Shown: piece after piece, positions 58,571 to 64,000 of the stretch
Layout: every line of letters starts with the position of its first letter
Numbering within the stretch: position 1 is the first letter of the stretch
Assembly: GCA_900753315.1 (NCBI GenBank)
Contig: CAADYP010000001.1
Span: 1 to 64,000 of the forward strand
Direction: 5' to 3'
DNA length: 64,000 nucleotides
Source of the DNA: Clostridia bacterium
GTDB lineage: Bacteria; Bacillota; Clostridia; Christensenellales; UBA1242
The notes under the pieces: model-generated
What the model saw: only the letters and a program-made list of their open reading frames with translations
Databases searched by the model: none
Told to the model about the DNA's origin: nothing
Position numbers and translations under genes: made by a program

Positions 58571-59281
58571 ATGGTTTTTGAAAGTTTTGCATATTTTTTC
58601 AGTCGTATTTGTGTGTTTACAAATTATATTAATACCGCACAAGGTTTCCCTAAACCATTGTCCTTGGAAGAAGAAAAACAAGAGTTTGAAAAAATGAAAA
58701 AAGGTAATATGAAAGCAAGAGAAAAACTTATTAGCCACAATTTGAGACTTGTGGCACACATTGTCAAGAAATATACAAACTCACTTGAAGCAGATGATTT
58801 GTTGTCAGTGGGGACAATTGGACTCATTAAGGCGATTGATACATTTGATTATGACAAAAAGGTTCAGCTTTCCACCTATGCGGCAAGGTGTATAAACAAT
58901 GAAATTTTGATGCTAATCCGTGCGAACAAAAAACACAAAAACGTTGTTTCTCTCAACAGTCTTACTTCAAATAATGAAGATGACAAGGATTTGGAACTTA
59001 AAGATGTTTTATCATCTGATGACGAAGAGATTTTTGTGCAGGTAGAGCAAAACTTAATGATTCAAAAAATAAAAAAAATAATAACTGAAAAACTCGACAA
59101 AAGGGAACAGGCAGTCGTAAAATTGAGATATGGTATTGACTGTGACAAGGCTTACACACAGAAAGAAGTCGCGACCAAATTGGGTATTTCCAGGTCATAT
59201 ATTTCTCGAATTGAAAACAAAACTTTGAAGATTATCAAAGACGAATTCGACAAGGATGAGATGACAAAAGAAAAAATCTAA
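58571..59281 (+). CDS. sigK: RNA polymerase sporulation sigma factor SigK
   Basis: This is 236 residues from the ATG at 58571, five nt after SD AGGAG. It matches sigma-K along its length: a hydrophobic N-terminal pro-region (A-Y-F-F-S-R-I-C-V-F), F-P-K-P-L-S near 25-30, H-N-L-R-L-V-A-H-I-V-K-K near 58-69, I-G-L-I-K-A-I-D-T-F (region 2), T-Y-A-A-R-C-I-N-N-E-I-L-M near 98-110, and region 4 with G-I-S-R-S-Y-I-S-R-I-E-N. Sigma-K directs late mother-cell genes after removal of the pro-region by SpoIVFB; an M50 candidate is at 38.3 kb. The gene is whole, with no inserted skin element. CATATACA (58545-58552) upstream recalls a sigma-E -10, weakly. Confidence 0.92.
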   Translation: MVFESFAYFFSRICVFTNYINTAQGFPKPLSLEEEKQEFEKMKKGNMKAREKLISHNLRLVAHIVKKYTNSLEADDLLSVGTIGLIKAIDTFDYDKKVQLSTYAARCINNEILMLIRANKKHKNVVSLNSLTSNNEDDKDLELKDVLSSDDEEIFVQVEQNLMIQKIKKIITEKLDKREQAVVKLRYGIDCDKAYTQKEVATKLGISRSYISRIENKTLKIIKDEFDKDEMTKEKI

Positions 59282-59439
59282 AAAATTTTAAATTTTTTGG
59301 TCGATTTTGCTTGACAGGATTTTTGACAAATTTTAATATAATTATATATATAAAATTATAACTTAATTTTGATTGTTTGTTGAAAATTGGTGTGATTTTT
59401 GTGTTTTTGTTGTAGCAATAAACTTGCAAGGAGGGGATT

Positions 59440-60798
59440 ATGGAAAAGAAAGAATTTTACGATATTGTTGGAAAGTTGATTGTGCCCCTTTTTACTGGTT
59501 CGTTTTTGGCTGGAGAAATTGAATCTTCATCTAGAGATTTGGAAGTTGCTCTTGGAAAAACAAATTCTGTTTTGTTGAAACCTAGCAAAATGGATGATTA
59601 TCGTATCATTCTCAAGCGTGGACAAGCCTTTAAGTCTTTTGAAGTGAACCTTATCCGTTCGATAATTCATGAGATTAACGAACTCTCAAATTTGAATATT
59701 CAAGACAAAATGTATTTGAACAAACTTCAAAACATGGCGATTGAGAAAGCGTTGATTGAAAGCATCACTGACAGTGGAACAGAGACTATTTTGGGGATAA
59801 TCAATGGGCTTGAAAAGTGGGCATCAAGAACATATGAAGGTGAGACTGTAAAACTTGGAATTATGGTCAATCTTGGCATTAATGCAGATGGTGTAAATGA
59901 TGTAAATTATCAAGATGTTATTGGAAGTGATTTTTTTGCTCTTTTTACTGATGGGGTATCATCTTTTGTTGAATTTGACAAAAATGGAGCAATGCTTGGA
60001 TATATAAATTTGAAAAATCCTAAAAACTGCCCTACTGTTTCTCCATATATCTATGACCGTTTGGCAAGAGTATGCAATGACAAGCGAGTTGGTATTGTTT
60101 TGACAGAGAAAGGAGACATTTTGGTTTTCTTTGCAAGACAACTCATTTTTGCAAAGAGAAATGGAAATTGGTGTGTTTATTCACACGAAGAAGTCATCAG
60201 GCTTTTGTATAATAATGTTTCTTACACTGCAAAGCAAATTCGCCGTGCAATCTACAACACCGCACTTGACTGCTCATTCTTCTACAAGGGTGCATGTTTG
60301 GTTTATATCAACAAGGATAAAACCATGGATGCATTGAATCACATTGATGCTGCAGACATCATTTCAGAAGAGCATTTTGAGATGAAAAAACAGCTTGAAC
60401 TTGAAGAAGCAGAAAAACTTTACAACATTGGCAATGCGAATAAAATTATTGAAAAATTTAGTATGTCATATGAAGATTTTTTAAATCAAAATCATTACAC
60501 AAAAACGATGGCAATAAGAAAAATTGTTGGTGGGAAAAAGTTGTTCGAACTTGACAGAAAACTCATTGAAGAGATGACTTCTGTTGATGGTGCGACAATC
60601 GTTGACCATGATGGAACAATAATCTCTGTTGGTGCGATTATAAAAATCGAGGCCGGTAGTCGTGGAGGTGGTCGTTTGGCTGCAACAACAACAATGGCAA
60701 AATATGGCGTTGCAATAAAGGTTTCTCAAGACGGAATTATGCAAGGATTTTCAGTTGATAAACAAGGGAAAGTAAAGCAAATTTTCAATGTAGGTTAA
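59440..60798 (+). CDS. Diadenylate-cyclase-like protein with C-terminal DAC domain
   Basis: This is a 452-residue soluble protein with SD GGAGGGG. Residues about 300-450 form a DAC (DisA_N-like) domain: V-D-G-A-T-I-V-D-H-D-G-T-I at 382-394 contains the D-G-A motif, and the G-S-R-G-G-G-R-L-A-A segment at 406-415 takes the place of the usual G-T-R-H-R-A-A. The normal R-H-R catalytic motif is thus R-G-G-G-R with an extra residue. The family makes cyclic di-AMP from ATP. The first 300 residues have no known fold I can name and could be a sensor; DAC proteins with N-terminal sensor domains exist. It lies behind sigK with an AT-rich gap between, and tandem TTGACA boxes upstream. Confidence 0.7.
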   Translation: MEKKEFYDIVGKLIVPLFTGSFLAGEIESSSRDLEVALGKTNSVLLKPSKMDDYRIILKRGQAFKSFEVNLIRSIIHEINELSNLNIQDKMYLNKLQNMAIEKALIESITDSGTETILGIINGLEKWASRTYEGETVKLGIMVNLGINADGVNDVNYQDVIGSDFFALFTDGVSSFVEFDKNGAMLGYINLKNPKNCPTVSPYIYDRLARVCNDKRVGIVLTEKGDILVFFARQLIFAKRNGNWCVYSHEEVIRLLYNNVSYTAKQIRRAIYNTALDCSFFYKGACLVYINKDKTMDALNHIDAADIISEEHFEMKKQLELEEAEKLYNIGNANKIIEKFSMSYEDFLNQNHYTKTMAIRKIVGGKKLFELDRKLIEEMTSVDGATIVDHDGTIISVGAIIKIEAGSRGGGRLAATTTMAKYGVAIKVSQDGIMQGFSVDKQGKVKQIFNVG

Positions 60799-60814
60799 TA
60801 TCTGAGAATTAAAA

Positions 60815-60842
60815 TTAAACTATAAAAAATGTAATGTATAAT
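60815..60842 (+). promoter_or_regulatory. Possible promoter of the 54-residue frame
   Basis: TTAAAC (60815-60820) and TATAAT (60837-60842) are spaced by 16 bp, 37 bp before the ATG at 60879. Confidence 0.4.
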
Positions 60843-60878
60843 AATGTTAAAAACTTAAAAAGCTTATATAAACCATAA

Positions 60879-61043
60879 ATGTATTTTGGAACTAATGCAG
60901 TATCAGAAAATTGGAGATATGGCGATGCGGGACAACAAGAAAAAGTTGTCAATAGAACAGGAATCCAAAGAAATGCATGGCTAAATCAAATAAAAGGTGT
61001 TCGATTTGCTGTATTGTTTATGGAAAGTAGCAGAATATTCTAA
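60879..61043 (+). CDS. Small frame of 54 residues, possibly the remnant of a larger gene
   Basis: The frame begins M-Y-F-G-T-N-A-V-S-E-N-W-R-Y-G and continues with N-R-T-G-I-Q-R-N-A-W-L-N-Q-I-K-G-V-R-F-A-V-L-F. The amino-acid mix (Trp, Gly, Asn, Tyr) looks like the C-terminal piece of a globular or surface protein, not random translation of AT-rich DNA. It has no SD. It may be a small gene or a decayed end of a longer one. A terminator follows directly. The rest of the 322-bp gap (60799-60878, 61044-61120) holds only the putative promoter, that terminator and the rnpB promoter. Confidence 0.35.
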   Translation: MYFGTNAVSENWRYGDAGQQEKVVNRTGIQRNAWLNQIKGVRFAVLFMESSRIF

Positions 61044-61075
61044 AAAAGAAGAGGGTGTTTTACCTTCTTTTTTTG
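61044..61075 (+). terminator. Terminator before rnpB
   Basis: AAAGAAGAGG pairs (with one bulge) with CCTTCTTT around a GTGTTTTA loop, followed by T7. Confidence 0.7.
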
Positions 61076-61083
61076 TTTATGAA

Positions 61084-61112
61084 TTGACTTTTTATAAAAT
61101 GTTTGATATAAT
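61084..61112 (+). promoter_or_regulatory. Promoter of rnpB
   Basis: TTGACT (61084-61089) and TATAAT (61107-61112) are spaced by 17 bp. Transcription is expected to start near 61119-61121, which is the 5' end of the P1 stem. Confidence 0.85.
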
Positions 61113-61120
61113 CACGTTTG

Positions 61121-61460
61121 TCAGTTGGGCAGATGGTCGCTGCGTGTCTGTGATGGGCACGGAGAGGAAAGTCCGAGCATCAAAAGAACATGGTGCCAGT
61201 TAACGGCTGGTGAAGGTGACTTCAAGGATAGTGCAACAGAAATAGACTGCCACATTTGTGGTAAAGGTGGAAAGGTAGGGTAAGAGCCTACCGGATGGTT
61301 GGTAACAATCATTGCTCTGTAAACCCCACTTGATGCAAGGTTAAGTTTTCGCACATGTGTGTTCTTTCACGCGAAACAAAAATACCGCTTGAACTTGTTG
61401 GCGACAACAAGTCTGGAAAGATGACTGTCAAATACAGAACTCGGCTTATAACCCAACTGA
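61121..61460 (+). ncRNA. rnpB: RNase P RNA
   Basis: The P1 stem TCAGTTGGG (61121-61129) pairs exactly with CCCAACTGA (61452-61460), giving a molecule of about 340 nt. The conserved core is present: GAGGAAAGTCC near 61162-61172, AACAGAAATAGACTGCC near 61236-61252, GGGTAAGAGCCTACCGG near 61278-61294, and ACAGAACTCGGCTTAT near 61435-61450. It is the catalytic subunit that cuts the 5' leader of tRNA precursors. Protein-like frames across this region on either strand are artefacts of the RNA gene. Type A or B was not decided. Confidence 0.95.
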
Positions 61461-61526
61461 AAAAACTGCGCTTTTGCTCAGTTTTGTCACAAGTGCCAAA
61501 ACGTTACGCTTTGGTGCTTGTTTTTT
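61461..61526 (+). repeat. Double-hairpin element, copy 1 (rnpB terminator)
   Basis: It contains AAAACTG/CAGTTTT (61462-61484) and ACAAGTGCCAAA/TTTGGTGCTTGT (about 61489-61521), ending in T6. It is placed directly at the rnpB end and can act as its terminator. It matches copy 2 at 64 of 65 positions. Confidence 0.85.
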
Positions 61527-61532
61527 CAGTTT

Positions 61533-61573
61533 CACGACCAAATGAAATCGCACTATGTTGGCGATTTGTCGTG
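61533..61573. repeat. Stem-loop between the two double-hairpin copies
   Basis: CACGAC (61533-61538) pairs with GTCGTG (61568-61573), and AAATCGC (61545-61551) pairs with GCGATTT (61561-61567). A 6-nt bulge separates the two stem parts. No coding frame is supported in 61461-61827; apart from these elements I see nothing there. Confidence 0.65.
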
Positions 61574-61623
61574 ACTCTATTGCTAAGTAAAAGATTCTAA
61601 GCTTTCAATTGATATTGGATTCT

Positions 61624-61688
61624 AAAAACTGCGCTTTTGCTCAGTTTTGTCACAAGTGCCAAAACGTCACGCTTTGGTGCTTGTTTTT
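61624..61688 (+). repeat. Double-hairpin element, copy 2
   Basis: This is a direct repeat of 61461-61525 at an offset of 163 bp, with a single T to C difference in the loop of the second hairpin. It also ends in a T-run. No gene lies between the copies. Confidence 0.9.
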
Positions 61689-61827
61689 ATTTAAAATTTA
61701 TACAAAATTTAAGGTTTTTATCTAAACTCTTTAAATTTCAATTTTCTTTTTGATTCAAAGTTAATTATAAATAATAAAATGTTGTTTTTTGTTTGCTAAA
61801 AATAGTTAAATATAGTAAACTAACAAT

Positions 61828-64000
61828 ATGAAAAAGATAATGACCATTTTGGCTATTATTTTGTTTGCTTTCACTTGTGTAGGTGGAAGTGTCTTTTATT
61901 TGGCTGACATTCCAGCGGCAGTGCAAGAAGAGAAAAATAAGGAAAATTATGATGAAAATGAAGAGACCAACACAACAGCAAGTGGTTATTGGTCTAGTTA
62001 TTATGCAAGTTCATTTGCAGGTGGAACGGGTGAATCGGATAAGCCATATTTGATTGAGACAGCAGAACAACTCGCAAGAATGGCATATTTGATCAATGGT
62101 TCGAGTTATGCTAGTTATAATACAAAGTCATATGAACTTACTGCTGACATTGACTTGTCTGCACATTATTGGGTGCCAATTGGAAATGACCATGACTTTA
62201 TGGGAACATTCTATGGCGGTTATCACGTTATCAAAGGCATGACATGTTATATGTCATCGGCAACAGATTCTAATTACAAAGTTGGCTGTGCCTTATTTGG
62301 AAATGCAAAACAAAATGCAGAAATTTATTCATTTTCAATGACTGGTATTTCAATAACAACTGCAAGCGTTGCATTTGACACATCAAAATACTATAAATTT
62401 GCCGGAGTCGTTGCACAACTTTCTTGTGATTCTGGCTCATGTATGCTTTTTTATGTCAACATATTTGGAACTATTCAATCAAGTTTTTCAGGTTCTCCAT
62501 ATGAACTTTTGATGGGTGGTGCTGTTGGTTATGCTCAAAATGCAGGAATTAGTGGTATTCAGTCTTATGTTACAATTAGAGATAGTAGTAGTTCTTCAAG
62601 TTCAAGTACGAGAAACGCATATTGTGGTGGTGTTGTAGGATGGGCAGCATCGGGATGTTCACTTTATGGTACTGCTATGCTTGGATATATTGATTTTTAT
62701 GGTCTTGGCACAAATTCTGGTGGCGGAGGACTCGTTGGTCAGTTGTCTGGTGGGGCTGAAATAAAAGAATCTTATGCTGTTTATGGAACCAATCCTGGAG
62801 GAGGCTTTTGGCTCTCTAGATATGCAGGCGGTGGGCTAGTCGGAAGAGTTAACACTGGAAAAATTATTTCGTCATGGTCATATCTTGGTATTTATCTAAA
62901 TAGTTCATCATTTTCTACAAAATATAAGGGTGGACTTGTTGGATATGCTTCAAGTTTGACAATTTATTGTGCTGCTTTATATAATTCGACATCTATTGGT
63001 TACACCTATTCTGTAGGCAATAATAGTTTTTCAGGTAGTGGGGCATCATGGTTGAGTGCAGCTTCATTTAGAAGAAGCTCTACTTTTAATAGTTATATGC
63101 AAAACGACTCATATTCAGAATCTCAAAAATGGTGGTATGGTTCTCCTTGGAATTATGATTCTGATTCATACAACCATTTAAATTATGGCTTCCCTGTTTT
63201 GAAAGCAATGTGTGCACAAGCATATGTGCAAGGAAATTCATATCTTAAGACATATGGGGTAAAAACAACAGGAACAGGGGTGGATACATCTTATACTGCA
63301 GGTGGAAATGACGGAACTCAATCTGGTATATATTTTTTGATTGGCGGGAGTTTGACTGTAAACACAACTGGTGAAAGTGGAAGTTATTTTAGATATCTTT
63401 CAAGGCGAGCAAAAGATCTAATGAAAGTGTCATCTGATACGGGTTCTTTAACAACAAAATCAGCTACTGTTAGTGACTGTGCTGGGGATTATAGTTATGT
63501 ACATGGCTATACATCTAACAATATAAATTTTTATGCATTTTATTCTCCTCCAGCAAGCAAATATTGGCAAAGCAATTATGCAAGTTCGTTTGCGGGTGGA
63601 AGTGGGACATCTTCAAGTCCATACTTAATTTCAAATGGTGCCCAACTTGCAAGGCTTGCATATTTGTCAAATAGTGCAAGTGATTATTCTACATACAATT
63701 CATTATATTACAAATTGACTGATGATATTGATATTTCTGATAGAATTTGGACGCCAATTGGATTGAAGTATAATTTTACTGGAAATTTTAATGGTAATGG
63801 TTTTACAATCAAAGGGTTATGGTGTCAAATTTTCAGTGATGATGATCCAGTTTATACAAATACTTCATCTGCTGTTAATTCAATGGGATTATTTGGTGGT
63901 GTCTATGGCGGTGGATATGTTTCAAATTTTGTTCTAGTTGATGTAGATATTGGTGGAGATGAAACATACCAAAATATGATTGTTGCTCCAAAATATTCAA
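61828..64000 (+). CDS. Large secreted or surface GLUG-repeat protein (partial, runs off the window)
   Basis: The frame is open from the ATG at 61828 to the window edge, at least 724 residues. A signal peptide (basic M-K-K, then hydrophobic to about residue 25) leads to a Glu/Asn-rich spacer. A module starting Y-W-S-S-Y-Y-A-S-S-F-A-G-G at residue 54, with P-Y-L-I and L-A-R-M-A-Y-L, recurs at residue 579 as Y-W-Q-S-N-Y-A-S-S-F-A-G-G with P-Y-L-I and L-A-R-L-A-Y-L, so the protein has a repeat of about 525 residues. Between them are GLUG units (G-G-V-V-G-W, G-G-L-V-G-Q, G-G-L-V-G-R, G-G-L-V-G-Y), which build beta-helical adhesin-like stalks. No SD precedes the ATG. Confidence 0.85.
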   Translation, partial: MKKIMTILAIILFAFTCVGGSVFYLADIPAAVQEEKNKENYDENEETNTTASGYWSSYYASSFAGGTGESDKPYLIETAEQLARMAYLINGSSYASYNTKSYELTADIDLSAHYWVPIGNDHDFMGTFYGGYHVIKGMTCYMSSATDSNYKVGCALFGNAKQNAEIYSFSMTGISITTASVAFDTSKYYKFAGVVAQLSCDSGSCMLFYVNIFGTIQSSFSGSPYELLMGGAVGYAQNAGISGIQSYVTIRDSSSSSSSSTRNAYCGGVVGWAASGCSLYGTAMLGYIDFYGLGTNSGGGGLVGQLSGGAEIKESYAVYGTNPGGGFWLSRYAGGGLVGRVNTGKIISSWSYLGIYLNSSSFSTKYKGGLVGYASSLTIYCAALYNSTSIGYTYSVGNNSFSGSGASWLSAASFRRSSTFNSYMQNDSYSESQKWWYGSPWNYDSDSYNHLNYGFPVLKAMCAQAYVQGNSYLKTYGVKTTGTGVDTSYTAGGNDGTQSGIYFLIGGSLTVNTTGESGSYFRYLSRRAKDLMKVSSDTGSLTTKSATVSDCAGDYSYVHGYTSNNINFYAFYSPPASKYWQSNYASSFAGGSGTSSSPYLISNGAQLARLAYLSNSASDYSTYNSLYYKLTDDIDISDRIWTPIGLKYNFTGNFNGNGFTIKGLWCQIFSDDDPVYTNTSSAVNSMGLFGGVYGGGYVSNFVLVDVDIGGDETYQNMIVAPKYS

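Noticed and set aside
60997..61600. Open frames over and next to rnpB on both strands (such as 60997-61203, 61121-61354 minus and 61355-61600)
   Set aside because: They lie across a clear RNase P RNA with its own promoter and P1 stem, or across the hairpins behind it, and have no ribosome-binding site or protein-like composition.
61461..61688. The two rnpB-flanking copies as the start of a CRISPR array
   Set aside because: Only two copies of 65 bp with a 98-bp spacing that itself forms a stem-loop; no further repeats and no cas genes nearby.

Overview
This is about 64 kb of low-GC DNA with short intergenic gaps, strong Shine-Dalgarno (SD) sites, TTGACA/TATAAT-type promoters and many hairpin-plus-T-tract terminators. 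Gene content points to a low-GC Gram-positive bacterium of the Clostridia type: ftsK-rimO-pgsA-recA, miaB-mutS-mutL, scpA-scpB, pta-ackA-rpmF-plsX-rnc-smc-ftsY, a sigma-K-type sporulation sigma factor, YlbJ, and an SpoIVFB-like site-2 protease. The protein motifs look like those of uncultured gut Clostridia, but that placement is inference. No insertion sequence, prophage or CRISPR array was seen.

Layout. 1-1.9 kb: end of a PAP2 phosphatase, tsaE, tsaB, and a zinc-ribbon protein with a very acidic tail. 2-6 kb (minus): a 1313-residue anchored surface protein with four jellyroll-like modules. 6-12 kb: two half-size TauE/SafE proteins, then a run of ferredoxin, a degenerate Ppx/GppA-like protein, an HtrA-like protein that has lost its catalytic residues, an MreB-like actin, MinD and a short MinE. 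12-16.5 kb (minus): DegV, an ABC exporter pair, a DUF4364 protein. 16.6-25 kb: an unknown protein, a YlxY-type deacetylase-like protein, ftsK, rimO, pgsA, recA. 25-39 kb: a class A penicillin-binding protein diverging from miaB-mutS-mutL, a methionine gamma-lyase family enzyme, a D,D-carboxypeptidase, scpAB and the site-2 protease. 39-49 kb: mostly accessory genes (a class III nucleotide cyclase, a TM2 protein, mnmA, tRNA-Ser, small membrane proteins, a HIT-RNase HI fusion, ylbJ). 49-58 kb: the acetate, lipid, RNase III, SMC and FtsY block. 58-64 kb: sigK, a diadenylate-cyclase-like protein, RNase P RNA with a duplicated hairpin element behind it, and the start of a large GLUG-repeat surface protein that runs off the window.

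How the genes fit together. Most of the window is informational and envelope housekeeping: chromosome handling (FtsK, SMC, ScpAB, RecA, MutSL), wall synthesis (class A PBP, carboxypeptidase), septum placement (MinDE, MreB-like), tRNA and ribosome modification (TsaE/B, MiaB, RimO, MnmA) and acetate fermentation (Pta, AckA). Sporulation genes lie scattered among them.

The main candidates for something new are the 6.9-12 kb module, where two apparently dead enzymes sit with cytoskeleton and Min genes; the HIT-RNase HI fusion; a diadenylate-cyclase-like protein with a rebuilt RHR motif; a MiaB without its TRAM domain; and several genes whose -10 box lies exactly 6 nt from the ATG with no SD, which suggests leaderless mRNAs.
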